Part shown: positions 27,138 to 35,330 of the stretch, piece by piece | Position numbering within the stretch: position 1 is the stretch's first letter | How the letters are laid out: the number at the start of each line of letters is the position of its first letter | Assembly: GCF_010367455.1 (NCBI RefSeq) | Contig: NZ_WRPR01000083.1 | Span: forward strand, 1 to 46,116 | Length of the DNA stretch: 46,116 nt | Source of the DNA: Candidatus Laterigemmans baculatus | Lineage (GTDB): Bacteria; Planctomycetota; Planctomycetia; Pirellulales; Pirellulaceae | Direction of reading: 5' to 3' | Notes under the pieces: model-generated | The model's input: only the letters and a program-made list of their open reading frames with translations | Database searches by the model: none | Told to the model about the DNA's origin: nothing | Program-made: the position numbers and the translations under genes

Positions 27138-28175
27138 GTGATTGTGGTGATGGAAAGTGGTGCGACGGCCGAGCAAATCGAGCACATGGCCGAGGCGGTG
27201 CGGCGGTTGGGATTGCGCGCCAGCGTGATCGAGGGGACCGAGCGGACGGTGATCGCCGCGATCGGCGAGAAGCGGGCCGACATGATGGAATCGCTTGCCA
27301 GCGGACCGGGCGTCGCGGCGGTGATGCCGATCGCCGCGCCGTACAAGCTGGCCAGCCGCGAGGTGCGTCCCGACCCGAGCTGCGTCCGCGTCGGCGAGTT
27401 CGCCGCGGGGGCCGGGGCCGTCGGCGTGATCGCTGGGCCGTGCAGCGTCGAGAGCGAAGAGCAGATCATGTCGGCGGCCCGAGCGGTCAAAGCGGCTGGG
27501 GCGACGGCCCTCCGCGGCGGCGCTTTCAAGCCGCGGACCAGCCCCTACAGCTTCCAGGGGATGAAGGAAGAGGGGCTCAAGTTGATGGCGGCCGCCCGCG
27601 AGGAAACGGGGCTGGCGGTGGTCACCGAAGTCATGGGGACCGACGACGTGGAGCTGGTCGCGCGGTACGCCGACGTGCTGCAGGTCGGAGCCCGCAACAT
27701 GCAGAACTACCGCTTGCTCGAGGCGGTGGGTGGGGCCGGGCGGCCGGTCCTGCTCAAGCGGGGGCCGAGCGCGACGATGGACGAATTCCTGCTGGCGGCC
27801 GAGTACATCTTGAACGAAGGCAACGATCAGCTGATGTTGTGCGAGCGGGGGATCCGGACCTTCGAGGGACACACCCGCTTCACGCTGCCGCTCGCTTCGA
27901 TCAGCTACCTGCACCGCAAAACGCACCTCCCGGTCGTCATCGACCCGAGCCATGGCACCGGGCATACTTACATGGTGCCCGACTTGGCTTACGCAGCGAT
28001 CGCTGCCGGAGCGGACGGTTTGATGGTCGAAGTCCATCCGAGCCCCGAGACGGCGCTGAGCGACGGCTACCAGTCGCTCGACTTCGCTGGCTTCGAAGCG
28101 ATGATGGCCCGTTGCCGCCGCGTCGCCGAAGCGGTCGATCAGGAATTGGTCGGTTCGACCGTGCCGGCCAGCTGA
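27138..28175 (+). CDS. aroF: 3-deoxy-7-phosphoheptulonate (DAHP) synthase, type I-beta with N-terminal ferredoxin-like domain
   Basis: It condenses phosphoenolpyruvate and erythrose 4-phosphate, the first committed step to Phe, Tyr and Trp. The GTG start at 27138 gives the family N-terminus ([16 protein letters not shown]) and has GGAGAG about 6 bases upstream. Residues 1-70 form the ferredoxin-like regulatory domain, known in related enzymes to mediate feedback inhibition. The barrel has AGPCSVES (99-106), [15 protein letters not shown] (127-141), and DPSHGTGH near the C-terminus. Total 345 residues, the normal length. An attenuator-type leader precedes it, so control would act on both transcription and enzyme. 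The gene symbol is used loosely for this family. Confidence 0.95.
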   Translation: MIVVMESGATAEQIEHMAEAVRRLGLRASVIEGTERTVIAAIGEKRADMMESLASGPGVAAVMPIAAPYKLASREVRPDPSCVRVGEFAAGAGAVGVIAGPCSVESEEQIMSAARAVKAAGATALRGGAFKPRTSPYSFQGMKEEGLKLMAAAREETGLAVVTEVMGTDDVELVARYADVLQVGARNMQNYRLLEAVGGAGRPVLLKRGPSATMDEFLLAAEYILNEGNDQLMLCERGIRTFEGHTRFTLPLASISYLHRKTHLPVVIDPSHGTGHTYMVPDLAYAAIAAGADGLMVEVHPSPETALSDGYQSLDFAGFEAMMARCRRVAEAVDQELVGSTVPAS

Positions 28176-28181
28176 CCTTCG

Positions 28182-28207
28182 TGAGCCGTAGGCGCTAGCC
28201 TCGGGCC
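28182..28207. repeat. single family D repeat unit
   Basis: TGAGCCGTAGGCGCTAGCC followed by TCGGGCC matches the inverse arms at 23350-23375 and 35128-35153. It lies just after the DAHP synthase stop. Confidence 0.8.
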
Positions 28208-28241
28208 TCGCGGCTTTCATTGGAACGTACTGGACTAGGAC

Positions 28242-29201
28242 ATGAGTGCCCAGGATTTGACGCTCGATCGCTACCACGCCTTGATGCAGACCAACGCCGA
28301 AGCGCAGTTGGTCCGCCAGGCGCGGGAGATCGGCGTGTTTGACGCTTTGCAGCAGGGACAGCTGACGCAGGAAGCGATCGTCGAGCGGCTCGGAACCGAC
28401 CCGCGGCTGACCGGTTTGCTGCTCGATTCGCTCGTCGCCCTGCACGTGCTCGAGCGGTACGGCGACGACTATGCGCTTTCGGCGGTGATGCGGCTGCTGT
28501 GCCTGCACGACCGGACGCTCGGCGACGAGGCCTGGGGCTCGCTCGGCTCGCGGCTGCGGGGCGAGGAGACGTTGGAGACCGAGGCGTTCCTCGATGCTGC
28601 GACGGCGACCCAGTGGGTCCACACCGGGGCAGCCAAGCAGGCCGCCGAGATCCTCGACATCACCGGCGAACGGGCCGGGCGGCGGATTCTCGACCTCGGT
28701 TGCGGATCGGCTGTGTGGAGCTGCGCGATGGCGTTTGCCGACCCAACGGCGACGGTCACGGCGGTCGATACCCCGCCCCGCTTGGCCGCGGCTCGGCGGA
28801 CGATCAGCTCGATCGGTCTCGACGACCGCTATGAAGTGCTCGAGGGAGATCCGCTCGAAATCCCGCTCGAAGAGGAAGCCTACGACTTGGTCGTGATGGC
28901 CGGGCGGTTGTCGGCCGAGTCGCCGGAGCGGGATCCGGAGATCTTTCGCCGCGTCGAAGGTGTCCTGCGGGGAGGCGGCGAGCTGGCGGTGATCGATCTT
29001 TTCCGCGGCCCCACTGGCCCTAATCTGACCGAAGCGGTCGAGGCCTTGCGGTTGGCGGTGAGCACGCCGCAGGGTCACATTCGCGACGCCGAGGCGATGC
29101 GGAAATCGCTTCTGGAGCTCGGCTTCGGGGCCTGCCAATTCGCGTTCCTGGCCGCCAGCCGCCAGGGTTACGGGCTGCTGCTCGCGGCGAAAAAGGATTG
29201 A
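28242..29201 (+). CDS. class I SAM-dependent methyltransferase with winged-helix dimerisation domain
   Basis: A 319-residue protein of the O-methyltransferase/TcmN-like layout. The N-terminal helical winged-helix domain (about 15-90: AREIGVFDAL, LDSLVALHVLERYGDDY) is typical of substrate-side dimerisation domains. The Rossmann domain has SAM motif I ILDLGCGSA (149-157), an acidic residue after strand 2 (TAVDTPPR) and motif IV-like AYDLVVMAG. The substrate is unknown; similar genes act on quinones, polyketides or small phenols. It follows the DAHP synthase gene by 66 bp on the same strand, so it could be under the same leader, though a repeat lies between them. Confidence 0.85.
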   Translation: MSAQDLTLDRYHALMQTNAEAQLVRQAREIGVFDALQQGQLTQEAIVERLGTDPRLTGLLLDSLVALHVLERYGDDYALSAVMRLLCLHDRTLGDEAWGSLGSRLRGEETLETEAFLDAATATQWVHTGAAKQAAEILDITGERAGRRILDLGCGSAVWSCAMAFADPTATVTAVDTPPRLAAARRTISSIGLDDRYEVLEGDPLEIPLEEEAYDLVVMAGRLSAESPERDPEIFRRVEGVLRGGGELAVIDLFRGPTGPNLTEAVEALRLAVSTPQGHIRDAEAMRKSLLELGFGACQFAFLAASRQGYGLLLAAKKD

Positions 29202-29210
29202 GCGGACGCG

Positions 29211-29240
29211 TTGACAGGAATTCCACTCCTTTCCTACCAT
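29211..29240 (+). promoter_or_regulatory. candidate sigma-70-type promoter for rpmF-fabD
   Basis: A perfect TTGACA (29211-29216) is followed after 18 bases by TACCAT (29235-29240). It lies about 85 bases upstream of the rpmF ATG. Confidence 0.55.
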
Positions 29241-29325
29241 ACCGGGCTTGGCCAAAGGCGCTCCCTTTGCGCCGTGCCCAGACAGTTAAGACACTCGAGC
29301 TCGCTTCGAACCGGATACTAGATCG

Positions 29326-29508
29326 ATGGCCGTCCCCAAACGCAAACATTCCAACAGCCGCTCTGGCAAACGCCGCTCGCATGACCACGTCAAGCCGCGG
29401 CAGCTCGGCTACTGCCCGCAGTGCAGCTCCTCGGTGCCGACGCACACGATCTGCCCGAAATGCGGTTACTACCAAGGCCGCACCCTGATCGAGACCGAAG
29501 CCCAGTAG
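29326..29508 (+). CDS. rpmF: 50S ribosomal protein L32
   Basis: A 60-residue ribosomal protein beginning MAVPKRKHSNSRSGKRRSH, a hallmark L32 N-terminus. It carries a zinc ribbon of Cys30-Cys33 (CPQC) and Cys43-Cys46 (CPKC), so it is the zinc-binding form. It leads the fatty-acid genes, a conserved linkage in many bacteria, although the usual plsX and fabH between rpmF and fabD are missing. The fabD start is 27 bp downstream. Confidence 0.97.
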   Translation: MAVPKRKHSNSRSGKRRSHDHVKPRQLGYCPQCSSSVPTHTICPKCGYYQGRTLIETEAQ

Positions 29509-29535
29509 GGTCCGCCGGGAATTCAGTAGCATCCA

Positions 29536-30471
29536 ATGGAATCGCAGTTGCTTGCGGAATCGCAGCGGGTCGGCGTTCTCTTTCCTGGTCAGGGAGCCCA
29601 AGTCGTGGGCATGGGCCAGGCTTTGTATTCGCAGCATGCGCTAGTCCGCGAGCGATTCGCCGAGGCTAGCGATCTGCTGGGTTACGATTTGGGGAAGATC
29701 TGCTTTGAAGGTCCCGCGGAAAAACTGAACGCGACCGAGTTCAGCCAGCCCGCACTGTTCGTCACCAGCATCGTCGCCAGCGAGGTGTTGCGGGCGGAGC
29801 AGCCCGAATTGTTCGAGCGGGTGGTCGCGACGGCCGGTTTGAGTCTGGGTGAGTACACCGCGGTCTGTTTCGCCGGAGGGCTCGAGTTCGCCGATGCGCT
29901 GCGGCTCGTCCAGCGTCGCGGCAAGGCGATGCAGGCGGCAGCCGACGAGGTCGAGAGCGGGATGTGCAGCCTGCTCGGGTTGTCGCTCGAGCAAGTCGAA
30001 ACGCTCTGCCGCGAAGTCCGCCAAGAAGGCGAAGTGCTCGCTCCGGCGAATCTTCTTTGCCCCGGCAATATCGCCGTCTCGGGACACAAATCGGCACTGG
30101 CTCGCTTGGAGCCGGCGGCCGTGGAGCAAGGAGCGATGAAAGTCGTTCCGCTGGCGGTGGCCGGCGCGTTCCATACACCTCTGATGCAGCCGGCCGTCGA
30201 AGCGCTGCGGGAAGCCCTGCTGGCCTCTTCGCCTCGCGACACGCGGTTGCCCGTGTACTCCAATGTCGATGCCCGGCCCCATCAGGCGGCTGGCGAAATC
30301 CGCGATCTGCTGGCTCGCCAAGTGGTCAGCCCCGTGTTGTGGGAAAGCTCGCTGCGGCAGATGATGGCCGACGGCGTCGACGGCTTTCTCGAACTCGGCA
30401 CCGGGCGCGTCCTCCGCGGCACGCTCAAGCGGATCGATCGCAAGCTGCCGAGCGAAGGATTCGGCGAGTAG
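29536..30471 (+). CDS. fabD: malonyl-CoA:ACP transacylase
   Basis: It transfers malonyl from CoA to acyl carrier protein, supplying extender units for fatty-acid synthesis. 311 residues. FPGQGAQ is at 16-22. The nucleophile elbow is GLSLGEY (101-107, Ser103), with Leu where GHSLG is most usual. Catalytic His213 lies in GAFHTPLM. The ferredoxin-like subdomain lies between. The Leu for His change is next to the nucleophile and may alter the oxyanion environment, but such variants exist in the acyltransferase superfamily. It is followed by a 28-bp palindrome before fabG. Confidence 0.94.
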   Translation: MESQLLAESQRVGVLFPGQGAQVVGMGQALYSQHALVRERFAEASDLLGYDLGKICFEGPAEKLNATEFSQPALFVTSIVASEVLRAEQPELFERVVATAGLSLGEYTAVCFAGGLEFADALRLVQRRGKAMQAAADEVESGMCSLLGLSLEQVETLCREVRQEGEVLAPANLLCPGNIAVSGHKSALARLEPAAVEQGAMKVVPLAVAGAFHTPLMQPAVEALREALLASSPRDTRLPVYSNVDARPHQAAGEIRDLLARQVVSPVLWESSLRQMMADGVDGFLELGTGRVLRGTLKRIDRKLPSEGFGE

Positions 30472-30475
30472 GAAC

Positions 30476-30547
30476 ATCAGCCGCCACGCGCTAGCGTCCG
30501 GTTGTCCGGGCACTGCAGGAACCGGACGCTAGCGCGTGGCGGCTGAT
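30476..30547. repeat. perfect 28-bp inverted repeat, family E
   Basis: Arms 30476-30503 and 30520-30547 are exact reverse complements around a 16-base loop; the arm core is CCGCCACGCGCTAGCGTCCG. A decayed single arm lies at 23168-23195. It separates fabD from fabG and may attenuate transcription between them, although there is no T-run. Confidence 0.9.
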
Positions 30548-30616
30548 CTGGATACGGAAACCGCTGCGGTCGGGGATCGCATCTCCTTTCATTCACGCTC
30601 AACGCACCTCAGAAGC

Positions 30617-31375
30617 ATGCAACTTTCTATCACCGCGGATTTGAAGGACCAGGTCGCGATCGTCACTGGCGCGTCGCAGGGTCTGGGAAAAGCGATTGCC
30701 CTCGCCTTGGGCAGCAATGGGGCGAAAGTTGTCTGCCTGGCTCGCAACGCAGCCAAGCTGGCCGACACGGTCTCGGAGATCGAAGCGGGAGGTGGAACGG
30801 CCGAAGCGCTCGCCTGCGACGTGACCGACCGGGCCGCCGCGGCCGCGGCGATCGAGGATACCGCCAAACGCTACGGCCGGCTCGATATCCTCGTCAACAA
30901 CGCGGGGATCACGCGCGACAAGCTGCTCCGCGGGATGACCGACGAGCAGTGGGACGAAGTGATCGCGACCAACTTGACCAGCTGCTTCGTCTGCTGCCGA
31001 GCCGCGGCGACGATCATGCGGCGGGCCAAGTCGGGACGGATCATCAACATGTCGAGCATTTCCGGGATCATGGGCAACCCGGGCCAGACCAATTACTCCG
31101 CTTCCAAAGCGGGGATGATCGGCTTCACCCGTTCGCTCTCGCGGGAGCTCGTCAGCCGCGGCGTGACGGTCAACGCCGTGGCCCCGGGATTCATCGAGAG
31201 TGAAATGACCGCTGAGCTCGGCGAAGTCGTGATGGCCGAGGTCCGCAAACGGATCCCCGCGGGCCGTGCCGGCAAGCCCGAGGATGTCGCCGCGGCGGTG
31301 CTGTACCTCGCCAGCCCGGCGGCGAGCTATGTCAGCGGCCAGGTGCTGGTCGTTGATGGCGGCATGACCGGCTGA
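30617..31375 (+). CDS. fabG: 3-oxoacyl-ACP reductase
   Basis: An NADPH-dependent reductase of the short-chain dehydrogenase family that performs the first reduction of each elongation round. The cofactor loop TGASQGLG is at 17-24 and NNAG at 94-97. The catalytic Ser is in NMSSISG (about 146-147), with Tyr160 and Lys164 in YSASK. The C-terminus VSGQVLVVDGGMTG is characteristic. 252 residues. The ATG at 30617 is selected because upstream in-frame codons run through the palindrome. Placement between fabD and acpP supports FabG over other family members. Confidence 0.95.
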   Translation: MQLSITADLKDQVAIVTGASQGLGKAIALALGSNGAKVVCLARNAAKLADTVSEIEAGGGTAEALACDVTDRAAAAAAIEDTAKRYGRLDILVNNAGITRDKLLRGMTDEQWDEVIATNLTSCFVCCRAAATIMRRAKSGRIINMSSISGIMGNPGQTNYSASKAGMIGFTRSLSRELVSRGVTVNAVAPGFIESEMTAELGEVVMAEVRKRIPAGRAGKPEDVAAAVLYLASPAASYVSGQVLVVDGGMTG

Positions 31376-31487
31376 TTCGGCCGGCGGGTGCGCGTGGTTC
31401 TACCGCGGAAAACCCGCAGGCCGCGAGCCTCAAGGCCGAACGCCTAGGGCTCCACAAGACTGCGTCGATTTGGCCCCGAACCGTGTA

Positions 31488-31517
31488 TTGACGCGTTTTA
31501 CGCCCATCCCCTATCTT
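31488..31517 (+). promoter_or_regulatory. candidate promoter for acpP
   Basis: TTGACG (31488-31493) and TATCTT (31512-31517) are 18 bases apart, about 125 bases before the acpP ATG in a 265-bp gap. A private promoter would fit the high demand for acyl carrier protein. Confidence 0.5.
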
Positions 31518-31640
31518 TTCGGGCTACTCAGTTGAACCGAGCCGCGCTGTGTCGGCCGGCGGCGGGGCTCTAGCAGATTTACTGACTCACGAATCACACC
31601 TCCGAACACTACTACCACCCGGTTTTTGGGAGACGGATCG

Positions 31641-31886
31641 ATGGCATCGGTCGAAGAACGCGTTGTGGACATCGTCGCCGAACAGTTGGGCGTCGACAAA
31701 GACAAGATCACCCGTGAGACCTCGTTCGTGAACGATCTCGGTGCGGACTCGCTCGACACGGTCGAGCTGGTGATGGAGCTGGAAGAAGAGTTCGACATCA
31801 GCATTCCCGACGATGCGGCAGAGAAAATTCAGAAGGTCGGCGAAGCGATCGACTACATCGAAAAGGAAAAAGGCGAAGAAGGCTGA
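31641..31886 (+). CDS. acpP: acyl carrier protein
   Basis: An 81-residue acidic four-helix protein that carries growing acyl chains on phosphopantetheine attached at Ser37 of [11 protein letters not shown]. The start ATG at 31641 has GGGAG about 8 bases upstream, one of the better ribosome-binding sites in the window. The acidic helix 2 ([11 protein letters not shown]) is the recognition face for the synthase enzymes. It lies between fabG and fabF, as in many bacteria. Confidence 0.97.
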   Translation: MASVEERVVDIVAEQLGVDKDKITRETSFVNDLGADSLDTVELVMELEEEFDISIPDDAAEKIQKVGEAIDYIEKEKGEEG

Positions 31887-32083
31887 GCTGGCCTTCGGTT
31901 GCTGATTTTTAGGTCGATTCTGAAAGATTCTCAGCCACCACAGCCGCCGAGCTGCTCGCGCCGCTCTCGATTGCGAGGGGCCGCGTTTGACCGGCGGCTG
32001 TAGGTTTGTTGGGGCCGAGTGGTTCGCTGTGTGCCGCTCGGATTGCGAAGCACCGTTCAGGGATACGGAAGCGAGTCTTGGCG

Positions 32084-33325
32084 ATGAAGCGAAGGGTGGT
32101 CATCACGGGTACCGGCGTCGTCACGCCCTTGGCCTGTGATGTGGACAAGCTTTGGACGGCGCTGGTCGAAGGCCAGAGCGGGATCCATCCGTTGACGGTG
32201 CTCGACACCGAGCCGTTCAAGGTTCGCTTCGGTGGCGATATCCCTGATTTCGACCTCGGCGACTTGGTCGATTCCAAAGAGGGCAAACGGCTCGACCGGT
32301 TCGCCCAATTCGCCCTCCACGCCGCGGCCCAAGCGGTTCGCCAAGCCGGCATCGAGTTCGACAAACTCGATACCCGCCGGGCCGGAGTGGTCGTCGGTTC
32401 CGGAGTCGGCGGGTTGAGCGAGATCGAGCTGCAGACCGAACGGATGGTGCTCAAGGGACCGGACCGCGTCAGCCCCTTCACCGTTCCCAAAATGATGATC
32501 AACGCCGCCGGCGGAAACCTCTCGATCCACTACGGATTGCGAGGCCCTAACTACAGCGTCAGTACCGCCTGTGCCAGCGCCGCCAACGCCATCGGCAACG
32601 CGGTCGACGCGATCCGCTACGGAATCGCCGACGTGATGCTCACCGGCGGATCCGAAGCAGCGATCTGCCGGGTCGGGTTGGCCAGCTTCCAGAACATGAA
32701 AGCCCTCTCCTCGCGAGGCGACTGCCCCGAAAAGGCCAGCCGACCGTTCGACGCCGATCGCGACGGCTTCGTGCTCAGCGAAGGGGCGGGAATGTTGGTC
32801 CTCGAAGAGCTCGAACACGCCCGCCGCCGCGGAGCGACGATCCTCGGCGAAATGCTCGGATTCGGCAGCACCTGCGACGCTGGCCACATCACTCAGCCCG
32901 ACGCACAAGGCGCCGGGGCCGCAGCCGCGATGGCCGAAGCGCTCCGCGACGCCGAACTGAATCCCGAGCAGGTCGACTACATCAACGCTCACGGAACCAG
33001 CACGCCGCTCGGCGATAAGGCCGAGACCCGAGCCGTCAAGAATGTCTTCGGAGATGCCGCCCGTCAGCTCGCGATCAGCAGCACCAAGAGCGCCCTCGGC
33101 CATTCGCTCGGAGCCAGTGGCGGCGTGGAATTGGTGATCGCCGCACGAGCGATCCAAGAAGGGGTGGTCCCGCCAACGATCAACCTCGAGACAGCCGACC
33201 CCGAGTGCGATCTCGACTACACCCCCAACACCGCCCGCCAGCGCTCCTTGCAAGTCGCGATGAGCAACAGTTTCGGCTTCGGCGGCCACAATGCCAGCGT
33301 CATCGTCGGACGTCTGCGGGACTGA
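32084..33325 (+). CDS. fabF: 3-oxoacyl-ACP synthase II
   Basis: An elongating ketosynthase condensing acyl-ACP with malonyl-ACP. 413 residues. The triad is complete: Cys163 (STACASAA), His303 (NAHGTSTPLGD) and His340 (KSALGHSLGASG). The glycine-rich C-terminal motif NSFGFGGHNAS is intact. The ATG at 32084 gives the standard MKRRVVITGTG start. Placement after acpP is the classical order. It contrasts with the second ketosynthase at 36807, where the second His is Asn. Confidence 0.96.
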   Translation: MKRRVVITGTGVVTPLACDVDKLWTALVEGQSGIHPLTVLDTEPFKVRFGGDIPDFDLGDLVDSKEGKRLDRFAQFALHAAAQAVRQAGIEFDKLDTRRAGVVVGSGVGGLSEIELQTERMVLKGPDRVSPFTVPKMMINAAGGNLSIHYGLRGPNYSVSTACASAANAIGNAVDAIRYGIADVMLTGGSEAAICRVGLASFQNMKALSSRGDCPEKASRPFDADRDGFVLSEGAGMLVLEELEHARRRGATILGEMLGFGSTCDAGHITQPDAQGAGAAAAMAEALRDAELNPEQVDYINAHGTSTPLGDKAETRAVKNVFGDAARQLAISSTKSALGHSLGASGGVELVIAARAIQEGVVPPTINLETADPECDLDYTPNTARQRSLQVAMSNSFGFGGHNASVIVGRLRD

Positions 33326-33342
33326 GTACTGAGGAATCGTGC

Positions 33343-34911
33343 TCAGCGCGGCGGTGGCGGGACGAAGTGATACGTCCCGCCGTTGACTCTCGCGATCGTT
33401 TGCATTTGCTCGGCCCCTTCGCGGCTGTAGAAACCGATCGTGTGAATCGTCGACCGCGGGTGGGGACCGTCGAACAGGTTCTCGACCAGATTGTGCTCGC
33501 GGATCAATGGCTCGGCCCGCTGCGACATCTCGCCGTCGGTTAGCAGGAAGATCACGTCGGGCCGGAGCTCAAACGCGAACTCGAGCGCTTTCTCGGGCCA
33601 GCGTCCTGGCTGCATCGAGGTCCCCATCACCCAGCGGCGAAGGGCCGCTTTGTTCGCGGCGGTCGCATAGACCGAACGCGGTTCGGGCGTCGCCGGATCG
33701 GCCAGCCGCATGCGGAGCACCTCTTCGCCGAAGAAGATCACATAGAACCGCTGCTCTTCGCCGAGTGCGTCGATCGACTTCAGCAGCTCGCGGCGAGCGA
33801 CTTCGAATCCATCGGGGGCCACCGTCGTCATGCTGTGCGAGTTATCGACGAGATAGACGAAATGGTTGCCCCCTCCCTTGGCACCAAAGAACTCCGATGC
33901 CGTGCTGGCGGCGGATTGGGCCGCGAGCGAACTCTTTCCCGCAAGCGGCGGACGCAGCGAGGTGAAACTCGAGGGAGCGGGCAGCTCCGGCGGCTCGATC
34001 GCAATCTCGCCACCGAGCAGCGCGGCCGCGGGTAGCAGCTCGGCGGCTGGAGCGGTGGGTGCTGGCTCCGATGCCTCCTCGGGGGCTTCGGACTGCTCCA
34101 ACACCACCGTCTCGAGCGGCTCCTCAGACGCACTCGGCGGAGCGGCATCAAGCGTGATCAGCTCGACCGGATCGGCGACCGAGATACTGGTTGCGGCCAG
34201 CACCAACAGCACCGCACCGTGCGCGATGCTGCTCACGACCCAAGCCGAGGAGCGTTTCCGCCGCCGGACCTCCACGGCCTTTTCCGACTTCTCCGCGACC
34301 AGCCGCTGCGGGGCTCGTCGCCGCTGTCCTTTGCTTGTTTGCTTCTCGGTATCCGATTCCCGCCCCGCCCTGCCCCGAGCCGTCTTGGCGGCGGTTGAGC
34401 TCGAGGTCACGCCCGAGCCACACGACTTCGAGCTCACAGCCGCCTTGGCCGAACCCGGCTTGGCCGAACCCGCTTTGGCTGAGCGTGCTCGGGCCGTGGG
34501 TGTTCTGGCCGCAGGTGTTTTGGCCGCAGGTGCTCTGGCCGCAGGTGTTCGAGGCCTGGACGCGTGGCTCGCAGGGGCTTGGGCGGTGGTTGTCGTGGGC
34601 GGGGTTGTTGTGGGCGGGGTTGTTGTGGGCAGGGTTGTTGGGGGCGGGGCAGTTGTGGTCTGGGCAGTTTTGGCGGCGGCGGCGAGGAGCTGCTGCCAAT
34701 CGCTGACCGCGAGCTGCTCGAGCGTCGGGTCACGAGCCGGGTCGGGCGAGAGCGGGTCGGGCGAGAGCGGGTGGGGGGGCCGCGCCGACTGCCGCAGCAG
34801 CAGCTCGATTTCGGCCGCGCGAGCTTCGAGTCGCGCGGCCTCGGCGCGGCTGCGGACCTGCCGCAGTTCCAGTTTCAACTCGTCGGAGTGCGAAGGCTCG
34901 TGCGCAGGCAT
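33343..34911 (-). CDS. inner-membrane-anchored VWA protein with a long low-complexity N-terminus
   Basis: A 522-residue protein. An N-terminal cytoplasmic helix (about 10-40) is followed by about 180 residues of Thr/Pro and Ala/Lys/Pro repeats. One membrane helix lies at about 223-245 (WVVSSIAHGAVLLVLAATS), giving a TonB-like topology, then a Pro/Glu-rich stretch and a C-terminal VWA domain with MIDAS motif DNSHS (356-360) and LLTDGE. The coding repeats make the plus strand G-rich around 34560-34680. ATG 34911 is preferred; a start at 34962 is possible. Likely a periplasmic protein-binding module; the partner is unknown. Convergent with fabF. Confidence 0.85.
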   Translation of the reverse strand: MPAHEPSHSDELKLELRQVRSRAEAARLEARAAEIELLLRQSARPPHPLSPDPLSPDPARDPTLEQLAVSDWQQLLAAAAKTAQTTTAPPPTTLPTTTPPTTTPPTTTTAQAPASHASRPRTPAARAPAAKTPAARTPTARARSAKAGSAKPGSAKAAVSSKSCGSGVTSSSTAAKTARGRAGRESDTEKQTSKGQRRRAPQRLVAEKSEKAVEVRRRKRSSAWVVSSIAHGAVLLVLAATSISVADPVELITLDAAPPSASEEPLETVVLEQSEAPEEASEPAPTAPAAELLPAAALLGGEIAIEPPELPAPSSFTSLRPPLAGKSSLAAQSAASTASEFFGAKGGGNHFVYLVDNSHSMTTVAPDGFEVARRELLKSIDALGEEQRFYVIFFGEEVLRMRLADPATPEPRSVYATAANKAALRRWVMGTSMQPGRWPEKALEFAFELRPDVIFLLTDGEMSQRAEPLIREHNLVENLFDGPHPRSTIHTIGFYSREGAEQMQTIARVNGGTYHFVPPPPR

Positions 34912-34990
34912 GTCCCCCCTCACCGTGCTCGTAGTGTACGGGTGATATCTGGCCTGGGCCATTGTGAGGGGGTGTCAACCCCATCCGTAC

Positions 34991-35045
34991 GTACGTCAGG
35001 CTTTCCAGCCTGACCCCGACCGTACGTCAGCCTTTCCAGGCTGAC
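34991..35045. repeat. two GTACGTCAG hairpin repeats, family F
   Basis: Copies at 34991-35014 and 35022-35045 each fold into an 8-bp stem with a TTCC loop (GTCAGGCT/AGCCTGAC and GTCAGCCT/AGGCTGAC). They differ by one compensated base pair, so pairing is preserved while sequence changes. Confidence 0.85.
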
Positions 35046-35073
35046 TCCCTCGCTCGGCTCTTTCAGAAAACCC

Positions 35074-35153
35074 TGAGCCGACGGCGCTAGCCGCGGGTTC
35101 TGCAGCGGAAATCCGGGGGTTCGTGAAGGCCCGAGGCTAGCGCCTACGGCTCA
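35074..35153. repeat. inverted pair of family D repeats
   Basis: A forward unit at 35074-35100 and an inverse unit at 35128-35153 share the GGCGCTAGCC core with the units near galE and after the DAHP synthase gene. Confidence 0.85.
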
Positions 35154-35226
35154 CATGGTCGAGATCACCCGGTTTCTGACAGAGCCGGGTCACGTTGGAA
35201 AGCCGGACGTACGGGGGTTTTTCGTC

Positions 35227-35255
35227 TTGGCTTGTGCCGGGGGGCTTTCTATGCT
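35227..35255 (+). promoter_or_regulatory. candidate promoter for the exported protein gene
   Basis: TTGGCT (35227-35232), 17 bases, TATGCT (35250-35255), about 75 bases before the ATG at 35331. Confidence 0.35.
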
Positions 35256-35330
35256 CGCCGCACTCTTATCGCTCGCACCGACTGCGGCCCAAGGAACAAC
35301 GGCTGTGGGTCAGGACAAAGGATGGAACCG

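Larger units (their letters stand above)
34912..35330. other. 419-bp intergenic region with family F and D repeats and a promoter-like site
   Basis: It holds two family F hairpins (34991-35045), a family D inverted pair (35074-35153) and a promoter candidate at 35227-35255. No convincing gene was seen. Confidence 0.6.
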
